Positions 1 through 5,848 are shown, counted from the first letter of the stretch. The stretch is DNA of 5,976 bases from an uncultured bacterium (GCA_905214895.1 CAJMNP010000057.1:1-5976); one strand, 5' to 3'. A program made the numbers and translations. Notes: a model not told the origin generated them from the letters alone.

Positions 1-842
1 GCGCCGGTGGCCATAGCGAGCTTCATGGCCTCCTCAACGTTGTCGCGATCCCTGTACCACTTGTGCAGGAACGCAGCGAGGGTGCAGTCGCCGGCGCAGA
101 CGGAAGAGACCAGCTTAATGTTGAACTCACGCTTGGCGTACCAGATGTCCTCGCCGTTGGAGAAGTAAGCGTCGCCGCGGCTACCACGGGTGAGCAGCAC
201 GTTCTGAACGCCGGCCTCGTGAGCCAGCTTCATGGCAACGCGGACCTCGTCGTCGGTGTCGACCGGCACGCCGAAGATGGCCTTCATCTCGTGATGGTTC
301 GGCTTGATGAGCAGCGGCTTCTTGTGAGCGAGCTCCTTGAGCTTATCGGAGGACAGGTCCAGGACGACGTCGGCGCCACGGGCCTGAGCATGCTCCATGA
401 CCTTGGCCAGGAAGTCAGACGTGGCTTTGGGAGGCACGGAGCCGGAGACGATCAGGCACTCGAGGTCGCCCGCGGTATCCAGGATGTTGTAGAGCTCCTC
501 CTGATGCTGCGGCGTGATCGGGGCGCCGGGGTTCAGGATGCCGTACTCATGCTGGCCATCGTTGACGTAGGTGTTGATACGCGTGATGCCGTCGGTCCAG
601 ACCGGGCGGCACAGGCAACCCAGGTTCATGACCTCCTCGACGATGAACTTGCCCGTGAAGCCAGCGAAGAAGCCGAGCGCGACGGTGTCGACGCCCATCT
701 TCTTAAAGGCGAAGGACACGTCGAGGCCCTTGCCGTTAGCCGTGTAGCTGGCCGAGCCGGTGCGGACGTTCTCGTCGGGCTCGAGCGGAGAGCTCGAAAC
801 CGTCATGTCGACAGCCGGATTAGCGGTTAGCGTGTAGAACAT
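1..842 (-). CDS. fruK: 1-phosphofructokinase (PfkB family), C-terminus cut by window edge
   Basis: Cytoplasmic kinase expected to phosphorylate fructose-1-phosphate, the product of the FruA permease, to fructose-1,6-bisphosphate using ATP. The visible 280 residues begin MFYTLTANPAVDMTV, a good match to the FruK/LacC N-terminus, with Asp12 in the sugar-binding position. The first PfkB signature is at about residues 36-50 (NGKGLDVSFAFKKMG), a KPNHHEM segment is at 180-186, and the second signature is at 246-259 (SSVCAGDCTLAAFL), with Asp252 as the presumed catalytic base. Family members are about 300-310 residues, so roughly 25-30 are missing beyond the left edge. The start at 842 is supported by an AGGGGG Shine-Dalgarno eight bases upstream. 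It lies 74 bp after ptsI on the same strand and is probably co-transcribed with it. Two signature positions are unusual: Asp41 where Asn is usual, and Cys249 replacing the first Gly of GAGD. FruK is best supported by context; another PfkB sugar-phosphate kinase (tagatose-6-phosphate type) is less likely. Confidence 0.92.
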   Translation of the reverse strand, partial: MFYTLTANPAVDMTVSSSPLEPDENVRTGSASYTANGKGLDVSFAFKKMGVDTVALGFFAGFTGKFIVEEVMNLGCLCRPVWTDGITRINTYVNDGQHEYGILNPGAPITPQHQEELYNILDTAGDLECLIVSGSVPPKATSDFLAKVMEHAQARGADVVLDLSSDKLKELAHKKPLLIKPNHHEMKAIFGVPVDTDDEVRVAMKLAHEAGVQNVLLTRGSRGDAYFSNGEDIWYAKREFNIKLVSSVCAGDCTLAAFLHKWYRDRDNVEEAMKLAMATG

Positions 843-869
843 TTACAGTACCCCCTGTATATGTGAGGG

Positions 870-899
870 CCGCGTGATTGGCCCATTCCAACCACGCGG
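870..899 (-). promoter_or_regulatory. Strong intercistronic RNA hairpin between ptsI and fruK
   Basis: Twelve-base-pair stem (arms 870-881 and 888-899) with a 6-nt loop. On the minus-strand RNA all twelve positions pair, including one G-U. On the plus-strand RNA the same position is an A/C mismatch, so the structure fits the ptsI-fruK transcript. It starts 17 nt after the ptsI stop codon and ends about 15 nt before the fruK Shine-Dalgarno. No U-run follows, so it is not a standard intrinsic terminator. It more likely protects the upstream mRNA end, marks a processing site, or modulates fruK expression. The structure is seen directly; the role is inferred. Confidence 0.7.
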
Positions 900-916
900 T
901 TACCTCTGATACCAAA

Positions 917-2626
917 TTAGCGAGCTGCGGACTCGAGCAGTGCCTTGACCTCGGCGGCAGTGTTGCAGGCGAGCGCCTTCTCGGCAAGCTCGTCGCACTC
1001 GGCCTTGGTCCACTGGCTGATGGTCTTGCGGGCGCGCAGGATGGACGGAGCGCTCATCGAGAACTCCTCCAGGCCCCAGCTGATCAGCAGCGGCTCAAGC
1101 AGCGGATCGGCAGCGGCCTCGCCGCACATACCGACCATGATGCCGGCCTTCACGCCGCTCTCGATGATGTTCTTGAGCGAGCGGAGCACGGCGGGATAGT
1201 ACACCTGGTACAGGTTGGAGATGGTGTCGTTGCCACGGTCGGCGCACATGGTGTAGCCGATCAGGTCGTTGGTGCCGATGGAGAAGAAGTCGGCGACCTC
1301 GGCCAGGCGGTCAGCGAGCAGCGAAGCGGCGGGCGTCTCGACCATGATGCCGACCTCGATGTTCTCGTTGAACTTGCGACCCTCTTCGGTCAGCTCGGCC
1401 TTGCACTGCTCGACGAGCTCCTTGACGGCCACGACCTCCTCGACGCAAGTGACGAGCGGGATCATGATCTTGACGTCACCAAAGGCGCTGGCGCGCAGCA
1501 GGGCGCGGAGCTGGACCTTGTACTGGTCGGGATTGGCCAGGCAGTAACGCACGGCGCGGAAGCCCATGAAGGGGTTATCTTCCTTGACCATGTGCAGGTA
1601 CGGGATCTCCTTGTCGCCGCCCACATCGAGCGTGCGGATGATGACCGGAGCGCCCTTGAGCGCGCTGGCAACCTTACGGTAAGCGTTGAACTGCTCCTCC
1701 TCGGAAGGAAGCTCAGCAGAGTCCATGAACAGGAACTCGGAGCGGAACAGACCGATAGCCTCGGCGTCGTGATCGAGCGCGTTGGGCACGTCATCGGGGT
1801 TACCGATGTTGCAGGCAATGATCTTCTTGATGCCATCGGCAGTCACGGACGGCTTGCCACGGAAGGCCTCGAGGGCTGCCTTCTCGGCAGCGAAAGCCTC
1901 GGCCTTGGCGGTGTAGGCGGCGAGCGTCTCCTCGTCGGGATCGGCCTCGACGACACCCTTGCCACCGTCGACGACAACGGTCATACCGTTGCGAAGCGCG
2001 GTGCAGCTGTTGGCAACCGAAAGGACGGCCGGGATCTCGAGGGCACGCGCGATGATCGCGGAGTGCGACGTGCGGCCACCGGTCTCGGTGACGATACCGG
2101 CAACGTGGGCCTTATCGATCGTGGCGGTCATGGACGGCGTAAGGTCGTGCACGACAACGACGGTGTTCTCGGGCAGGACGGAGAGGTCGACGACCTCCTT
2201 GCCCAGCAGCTCGGCCAGGATACCGGTGCGGATGTCGGCGATGTCGGCCGCGCGCAGACGGAACATCTCGTCGTCCATGGACAGGAACATGTTCTCGAAC
2301 ATGGTCGAGGTGTCCATGAGTGCCTGCTCGGCGCAGGTGCCGCCGTCAATGGCGGCGTTGATGGCGTCAGTCATGCCCGGGTCCTGAGCCAGGACGATGT
2401 GTCCGCTCATGATCTCGGCCTCGGCCTCGCCCACCGTCTCCTTCATGTGGTCGGCCTGAGCCTGGGTCTTCTCGCAGAAGACCGAAAGAGCGTTCTGATA
2501 GCGCTCCTTCTCTGCGGCCGAATCAGCAACCGCGTGCGGTTCAAACGTCAAGTCGGGATCGACGGCGACCATGACGGTGCCGATACCGATGCCCTCGGAT
2601 GCGTTGACTCCCTGATACATTCCCAT
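917..2626 (-). CDS. ptsI: PTS enzyme I (phosphoenolpyruvate-protein phosphotransferase)
   Basis: Cytoplasmic first enzyme of the PTS: it autophosphorylates from PEP and passes the phosphate to HPr. The product is 569 residues, close to the usual 570-575. In order it has the N-terminal HPr-binding helical region, the swivelling phosphohistidine domain with GGRTSHSAIIAR (active His188), and the C-terminal PEP-binding barrel. The barrel carries GLFRSEFLFMD (Arg295), RTLDVGGDK (Arg331), GIMVETPAA (Glu430), SIGTNDLIGYT (Asp454) and GMCGEAAADP (Cys501). Each key residue sits one position before its E. coli counterpart (His189, Arg296, Arg332, Glu431, Asp455, Cys502), so the enzyme looks fully functional. 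Two tandem ATGs, at 2626 and 2620, share the purine-rich GGAGAGAGGA and both have acceptable spacing, so a 567-residue start is equally possible. A more upstream ATG at 2674 would add 16 non-family residues and lies in the hairpin region, so it was not used. It lies 126 bp downstream of ptsH and upstream of fruK on the same strand. Confidence 0.98.
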   Translation of the reverse strand: MGMYQGVNASEGIGIGTVMVAVDPDLTFEPHAVADSAAEKERYQNALSVFCEKTQAQADHMKETVGEAEAEIMSGHIVLAQDPGMTDAINAAIDGGTCAEQALMDTSTMFENMFLSMDDEMFRLRAADIADIRTGILAELLGKEVVDLSVLPENTVVVVHDLTPSMTATIDKAHVAGIVTETGGRTSHSAIIARALEIPAVLSVANSCTALRNGMTVVVDGGKGVVEADPDEETLAAYTAKAEAFAAEKAALEAFRGKPSVTADGIKKIIACNIGNPDDVPNALDHDAEAIGLFRSEFLFMDSAELPSEEEQFNAYRKVASALKGAPVIIRTLDVGGDKEIPYLHMVKEDNPFMGFRAVRYCLANPDQYKVQLRALLRASAFGDVKIMIPLVTCVEEVVAVKELVEQCKAELTEEGRKFNENIEVGIMVETPAASLLADRLAEVADFFSIGTNDLIGYTMCADRGNDTISNLYQVYYPAVLRSLKNIIESGVKAGIMVGMCGEAAADPLLEPLLISWGLEEFSMSAPSILRARKTISQWTKAECDELAEKALACNTAAEVKALLESAAR

Positions 2627-2671
2627 TCCTCTCTCCGTGTCATGTGATAAAGCGTTTTGCCATATCCATGA

Positions 2672-2707
2672 CAAAAGAGCGCAGCTACCTTGAACAGGTC
2701 ACTGCGC
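2672..2707 (-). terminator. Imperfect hairpin plus U-run between ptsH and ptsI; possible attenuator
   Basis: On the minus-strand RNA, GCGCAG pairs with CTGCGC (2702-2707 with 2679-2684). A U-G pair and one mismatch follow, then ACCU pairs with AGGU around a 5-nt loop (2691-2695). The stem is followed by UCUUUU (2673-2678). This has the form of a moderate intrinsic terminator about 45 nt after the ptsH stop codon. Because ptsI follows without an obvious strong promoter, partial read-through is the simplest reading, giving more HPr than enzyme I. Strength cannot be judged by eye. Confidence 0.55.
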
Positions 2708-2752
2708 CCCCAAGTATGAACTTAATTGTTCAACATGCGACCCGTTTGAGTT

Positions 2753-3016
2753 CTACTCGCCAAGACCGCTCTTGATGAGCTCGATGGCAGCAGCCAGAGC
2801 CTCGGCCTCGTCGGCTCCGTCGCACTTGACCTCGACCTCGGTACCACAAGGGATACCAGCAGCCATGAGGGCCATCGGGGACTTGCCGTTGACCTCCTTC
2901 TCGGGGGTGACGACAGTCACGTCGCAGGCGTACTTGCCCATGGTGGAGGCGAAGAGGCCGGCCGGACGCATGTGAAGACCCTGCGGATTGACGAGGGTAG
3001 CCTTCTCAGAAACCAT
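2753..3016 (-). CDS. ptsH: PTS phosphocarrier protein HPr
   Basis: Small cytoplasmic phosphocarrier that takes phosphate from enzyme I and donates it to the EIIA domains of sugar permeases, here most directly the EIIA domain of FruA. The 87-residue length is typical. The active-site segment NPQGLHMRPAG places the phosphorylated histidine at His15, with Arg17 following as in the family. The regulatory-site region GKSPMALMAAG (44-54) keeps Ser46, but Pro47 replaces the Ile or Met common after it. Whether an HPr kinase acts on Ser46 here cannot be told from this window. The start is firm: AAAAGGAG lies six bases before the ATG. It is followed by ptsI on the same strand after a hairpin-containing spacer, and preceded by a long gene-free region that separates it from fruA and its terminator, so it needs its own promoter. 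Confidence 0.98.
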   Translation of the reverse strand: MVSEKATLVNPQGLHMRPAGLFASTMGKYACDVTVVTPEKEVNGKSPMALMAAGIPCGTEVEVKCDGADEAEALAAAIELIKSGLGE

Positions 3017-3081
3017 AATTGACTCCTTTTTTGTGTTTAACCCCTGTCGTGTATGCGGCAGGAGTCAGATTCACGACGTTG

Positions 3082-3087
3082 TTTATA
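3082..3087 (-). promoter_or_regulatory. Candidate -10 element for ptsH-ptsI-fruK
   Basis: TATAAA on the minus strand, within the AT-rich stretch TTAATATAAAC, lies 66-71 bases upstream of the ptsH ATG and would give a leader of about 60 nt. No convincing TTGACA-like -35 was found at 16-18 bp, so this is the best candidate rather than a clear promoter. A promoter is expected somewhere here because the fruA terminator and two palindromes lie upstream. Confidence 0.35.
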
Positions 3088-3154
3088 TTAACTCACATCA
3101 AACGGTTTTTCATTATGTTTCGCGCGAATTGTTGGACAGATGTGTTTGTCGTCC

Positions 3155-3306
3155 GCTTGCTCGCCCACAGGGGGCCGGGCGCGGCCAGTGAGATTTGCTG
3201 CTCTACAGTCCTGCTCGCACGAAGAGCACATTAAGTGCTCTTCGGCTCGTGCGGAACTCGCGATAAATCTCACAGGCCGCGCCCGGCCCCCTGTGGGCGA
3301 GCAAGC
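3155..3306. repeat. Long nested palindrome (core of a MITE-like or REP-like intergenic element)
   Basis: Outer arms of 32 bp (3155-3186 and 3275-3306) are perfect inverted copies, GC-rich, with GCTCGCCCACAGGGGGCC near the outer end. After one mismatch the pairing continues for 9 bp (3188-3196 with 3265-3273). A separate inner hairpin has 10-bp perfect arms (3220-3229 and 3235-3244) around ATTAA. Inner and outer dyads share almost the same centre (about 3231). Degenerate inverted similarity continues outward to about 3119 and 3344. No gene is supported inside; reading frames on the two strands mirror each other only because the DNA is palindromic. It could be an immobile remnant of a non-autonomous element, a structured RNA, or a cruciform-forming spacer. 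The presence of the repeat is certain; its nature is inferred. Confidence 0.9.
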
Positions 3307-3411
3307 TGCGGAAACTCGGTCGGTCCAGAGCAATCTCGTGCGAACGAAATTCTGGGTGATTTTTTGTTAGCCTGGTTGATCTAGTTGATGGGGTCTATCT
3401 ATACCCTCCCG

Positions 3412-3482
3412 TAAGTTGCGGTGAAATAGGGACTGATTTTGGGGTTGAATCGTTTAAACAGTCCCTATTTCACCGCAACTTA
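3412..3482. repeat. Palindromic element with perfect 24-bp inverted arms
   Basis: Arms 3412-3435 and 3459-3482 are exact reverse complements over 24 bp (left arm begins TAAGTTGCGGTGAAATAGGG) and flank a 23-nt loop. After a small unpaired step, TCCC (3407-3410) can pair with GGGA (3486-3489). The loop contains TTGAATCGTTTAAAC, which includes the 8-bp palindrome GTTTAAAC. It lies between the fruA terminator and the larger palindrome. The perfect arms suggest a recent or maintained copy of a dispersed intergenic repeat; that it recurs elsewhere in the genome is an inference. Confidence 0.9.
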
Positions 3483-3494
3483 TTTGGGAATGAA

Positions 3495-3528
3495 AAAGGC
3501 GGAGGCCCTGGTGAGGGTCTCCGCCTTT
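3495..3528 (-). terminator. Intrinsic terminator of fruA
   Basis: AAAGGCGGAG pairs with CTCCGCCTTT (10 bp). A one-base mismatch follows, then CCCT/AGGG around a 4-nt loop. On the minus strand the stem runs into UUUUU about 35 nt after the fruA stop codon, the classic layout. On the plus strand the mismatch becomes a G-U pair but the U-run is poorer (UUUGUU), so weak bidirectional activity is possible. No plus-strand gene ending here is visible. Confidence 0.88.
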
Positions 3529-3563
3529 GTTACAGGGGGCGATATTATTCGCTGACAGCTGGA

Positions 3564-5576
3564 TTAGACCAGACGGGCGTTGATCGTCTTGGCGATCTCG
3601 GCGGCGTCGGTGGAACCCTTGACGGTGGCACGGAAGTCCTCGTCCATGAGCGCCTCGGCGACCTTGGACAGGATCTTGAGGTGCGTGGTGCCAGCCTGAG
3701 CGCCCGGGATGAGCAGAGCGATGGCCACGTTGACGGGAGCGCCGTCCATGGTGTCCCAACCGGTCACGCCGGACTCGTCCTTGACGACGATGACGGCAGC
3801 CTCGGTAATGGCGTCGGACTTGGCATGCGGGATGGCGAAGCCCTCCATCATGCCCGTGGTGCCCTCGGCCTCGCGGGCCAGGAAGGCGTTCATCACAGCG
3901 TCGGCGTCGCCGGCGATACCGGCCTTGACGGCCTGGTTGGAGACAAAGCTCAGGGCCTCGTCACGAGAAGCGAAGTCCTCGGCGACAAAGACGTTCTCGA
4001 CCTTCACGAAGTCGGAAGCCTCGGCCTTGGGGGCCTCGACGGAAGCGGCCTTGGGGGTCTCAACCGGCTTGGCAGTGGGAGCAGCAGGAGCGGCCTTCTG
4101 GTTCTTCTCGAAGTCGTACTTCTTGAAGGCCACGAACAGGATGCCGCCGACCACAGCGCCGATGAGGATCGCGAGGACCCACAGCGGACCGTTCTCGACA
4201 ACGGGCAGGACCAGGAAGCCACCGTGAGGCGCCGGATCGTGAACGTTGAACATGATGGTCAGGATCGAAGCGATGGAGGAACCGAGCATCATGATGGGCA
4301 TAACGGGCCAGATGTTCTTGGTCATGAACGGAATGGCGCCCTCAGTGATGTGGGTGCAACCAAGGATGAGGTTGACGATACCGGCGTCATGATCCTCCTG
4401 GCTGAAGTACTTCTTGCCGACAACGACGGCGAAGGTGGTAATCAGCGGCGGAACGATGCAAGCGGCGGAGACGGCAGCCATGAAGTTGGTGCCGAAGTTG
4501 TAGGTGTCGGTGCCGACACCGGCGGCCAGGGCCTCGGTGAGCATGGCGGTACCGGTGACGTAAGCAGCCTTATTGACCGGGCCGCCCATGTCAAAGGCAC
4601 ACATGCAGCCGATGGCAAGACCCAGGACAACGGCGCCAGAAGCAGACAGACCCTTGAGGAAGTCCATCATGGCGGTGTTGATGGCAGCCATGGGGCCGGA
4701 AATGCCGAGCATGACCAGACCGACGATGGCGGTCGAGAACAGCGGATACAGGAAGATAGCCTTGAGGCCGTCCAGGTTCTTGGGCAGGCCGGCAAAGACC
4801 TTCTCGAGCAGCAGGATGACATAGCCGGCGAGGAAGCCGCCGACGATGCCGCCCAGGAAGCCGAAGCCCACGCCGGCGCCACCGGCGTCGATCATGCCGG
4901 TATCGGCGTTAACGGGCAGGCCCTGGATGGCGATCATACCGGCAACAAAGCCGGGGACGAGCGCCGGGCGCTTGCCGATGGACTCGGCGATGTAAGCGGA
5001 AAGCACCGGAACCATGAGGTTCATGGCAATGCCGCCGATGATCTTGAGCATAGCGGCGAAGCTGTTGTAGTCGGCAGCCGTCGAATCAAAGGACGTGATG
5101 CCCCACAGGAACGAAACAGCGGTCAGAACACCACCGGCAACGACGAAGACCAGCATGTGGCTGACGCCGTTCATGAGGTGCTTATAGATGACGTGGCCGA
5201 TGGACTCCTTCTCCTCGACCTCATCCTCGACATCGGCAGCAGCCGCAACCGTGTCGTCGCCCTTGGCGGCGAGTGCGCGGTCGATCAGCTTGCCGGCAGC
5301 CTCGACGGACAGGGCCTTGGAAACACCGACGGAAACCATGGGCTTACCGGCGAAACGCTCAGCCTGGACATCCTTATCGGCTGCCACGACGACGGCCTTG
5401 GCGCCAGCGATCTCGCTCTTGGTGAGCTCGTTCTCGACACCGACCTGGCCATGGGTCTCGACCTTAATGGTCAGACCTCGCTCGGCAGCTGCCTTCTCCA
5501 GCGCCTCCTTCGCCATGAAGGTGTGCGCAATGCCGGTCGGGCAACCGGTCGCGGCGATGATGTCAAACTTAGCCAT
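3564..5576 (-). CDS. fruA: PTS fructose permease, fused EIIB-EIIC-EIIA
   Basis: Membrane permease that imports fructose and phosphorylates it to fructose-1-phosphate. The 670-residue protein has three PTS domains. EIIB (about 3-103) carries ATGCPTGIAHTF with phosphorylated Cys12. An acidic linker (about 104-124) follows. EIIC (about 126-487) has multiple hydrophobic segments and the family motifs GGPVNKAAY (331-339) and THITEGAIPF (Glu412). An Ala/Pro/Lys-rich linker (about 491-520) leads to EIIA (about 521-670) with EGFAIPHAKS, whose His584 accepts phosphate from HPr. The usual fused order is EIIA-EIIB-EIIC, so EIIA at the C-terminus is notable. The start at 5576 is set by a strong AAAAGGAGGG just upstream and by the EIIB N-terminus; a frame extension to 5648 adds 24 unrelated residues. 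It is followed by an intrinsic terminator and is divergent from an RpiR-type regulator, the likely controller. Fructose is the best substrate call from family and fruK linkage; another ketose or mannose-type sugar is not excluded. Confidence 0.95.
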   Translation of the reverse strand: MAKFDIIAATGCPTGIAHTFMAKEALEKAAAERGLTIKVETHGQVGVENELTKSEIAGAKAVVVAADKDVQAERFAGKPMVSVGVSKALSVEAAGKLIDRALAAKGDDTVAAAADVEDEVEEKESIGHVIYKHLMNGVSHMLVFVVAGGVLTAVSFLWGITSFDSTAADYNSFAAMLKIIGGIAMNLMVPVLSAYIAESIGKRPALVPGFVAGMIAIQGLPVNADTGMIDAGGAGVGFGFLGGIVGGFLAGYVILLLEKVFAGLPKNLDGLKAIFLYPLFSTAIVGLVMLGISGPMAAINTAMMDFLKGLSASGAVVLGLAIGCMCAFDMGGPVNKAAYVTGTAMLTEALAAGVGTDTYNFGTNFMAAVSAACIVPPLITTFAVVVGKKYFSQEDHDAGIVNLILGCTHITEGAIPFMTKNIWPVMPIMMLGSSIASILTIMFNVHDPAPHGGFLVLPVVENGPLWVLAILIGAVVGGILFVAFKKYDFEKNQKAAPAAPTAKPVETPKAASVEAPKAEASDFVKVENVFVAEDFASRDEALSFVSNQAVKAGIAGDADAVMNAFLAREAEGTTGMMEGFAIPHAKSDAITEAAVIVVKDESGVTGWDTMDGAPVNVAIALLIPGAQAGTTHLKILSKVAEALMDEDFRATVKGSTDAAEIAKTINARLV

Positions 5577-5598
5577 GTGTCCCTCCTTTTTAAGTTTT

Positions 5599-5612
5599 GC
5601 GCCCGCAGGCGC
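5599..5612 (-). promoter_or_regulatory. Small GC hairpin in the fruA leader
   Basis: GCGCC pairs with GGCGC around the loop UGCG on the minus-strand RNA, ending about 9 nt before the fruA Shine-Dalgarno. A second GC-rich alternating tract (GCGCGC and CGCGCG, about 5621-5638) lies just upstream and could form a further short stem. Either could affect translation or stability of the fruA mRNA. No known riboswitch was recognised. Confidence 0.35.
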
Positions 5613-5703
5613 TCCCCTACACGCGCGTCCTTGCGCGCTTTTCCACAACTGAAAGATACCAACCTACCGTCCGCGTGAGAAGAGACAAGGCGCAATTCTC
5701 CGG

Positions 5704-5718
5704 TGAAAGGTTCTTTCA
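5704..5718. promoter_or_regulatory. Candidate operator, TGAAAG-N3-CTTTCA
   Basis: Perfect dyad with 6-bp arms and a 3-bp centre in the divergent fruA/regulator spacer. Its 15-bp size and form resemble sites of SIS-domain RpiR/HexR-type repressors, and a gene for such a regulator begins next to it. If the fruA promoter suggested at 5740-5767 is right, this site lies just downstream of the transcription start, a position suited to repression. The dyad is seen directly; binding is inferred. Confidence 0.5.
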
Positions 5719-5720
5719 TA

Positions 5721-5732
5721 ACCGTAAACGGT
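5721..5732. promoter_or_regulatory. Second small dyad, ACCGT-AA-ACGGT
   Basis: Perfect 5-bp arms around AA, between the two GGTGAAAG copies of the control region. Its sequence differs from the TGAAAG dyad, so it may be a site for another regulator or part of a composite operator. Short dyads occur by chance, so confidence rests mainly on the crowding of several in 65 bp. Confidence 0.35.
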
Positions 5733-5733
5733 A

Positions 5734-5747
5734 GGTGAAAGTTTACC
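5734..5747. promoter_or_regulatory. Third dyad overlapping the candidate fruA -10 (GGTGAAAGTTTACC)
   Basis: Imperfect 14-bp palindrome with one mismatched pair. Its left half, GGTGAAAG (5734-5741), repeats the sequence at 5702-5709 exactly, 32 bp away, about three helical turns. It overlaps the candidate -10 of fruA (5740-5745). Together with the site at 5704-5718 it suggests cooperative binding on one DNA face. Confidence 0.45.
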
Positions 5748-5767
5748 ATCAACACTTGAAACGGCAA
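5740..5767 (-). promoter_or_regulatory. Candidate fruA promoter
   Basis: On the minus strand, TTGCCG (5762-5767) and TAAACT (5740-5745) are separated by 16 bp. Each matches the sigma-70 consensus at four of six positions. The start site would be near 5733, giving a leader of about 155 nt with GC hairpins. The promoter overlaps two of the dyads described nearby. The match is moderate and other starts are possible. Confidence 0.4.
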
Positions 5768-5794
5768 GGTGTATCTTGTAATTGAAAATGCCCG

Positions 5795-5800
5795 TATACT
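5795..5800 (+). promoter_or_regulatory. Candidate -10 of the RpiR-type regulator
   Basis: TATACT matches the -10 consensus at five of six positions. No good -35 lies 16-18 bp upstream; TTGTAA at 5776-5781 is only 13 bp away. Transcription would begin near 5807, the first base of an in-frame ATG, which raises the possibility of a leaderless message. Confidence 0.45.
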
Positions 5801-5848
5801 AATGCAATGGAAAACAAATCCGATTTTCATGCCAACCAGGAGCCATCC

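Noticed and set aside
63..830. 255-codon open frame on the plus strand
   Set aside because: It is antisense to fruK, whose PfkB motifs show the true coding strand.
878..2647. 589-codon open frame on the plus strand
   Set aside because: It is antisense to ptsI, which has every enzyme I catalytic motif. The long antisense frame is a by-product of high-GC codon use.
3098..3115. Possible LacI/Cra-type operator (TCAAACGGTTTTTCA) upstream of ptsH
   Set aside because: It has a central CG and partial symmetry only; too weak to list without a known cognate regulator or conservation.
3088..3370. Two short open frames, 3088-3333 minus (81 aa) and 3140-3370 plus (76 aa), sharing peptides such as TGGRARPVRF and LTGRARPPVGEQ
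   Set aside because: The shared peptides come from the inverted repeat being read on both strands. There is no good ribosome binding site and no recognisable domain.
3391..3406. Small dyad GGGT...ACCC
   Set aside because: Four-base arms with an interrupted stem; expected by chance.
5577..5648. Upstream extension of FruA to an ATG at 5648
   Set aside because: It adds 24 residues through the GC hairpins and the Shine-Dalgarno of the better start at 5576; the EIIB domain begins at that start.
3681..5678. 665-codon open frame on the plus strand
   Set aside because: It is antisense to fruA. The composition is rich in Gly, Asp and His with no domain, as expected of a shadow of GC-rich coding DNA.
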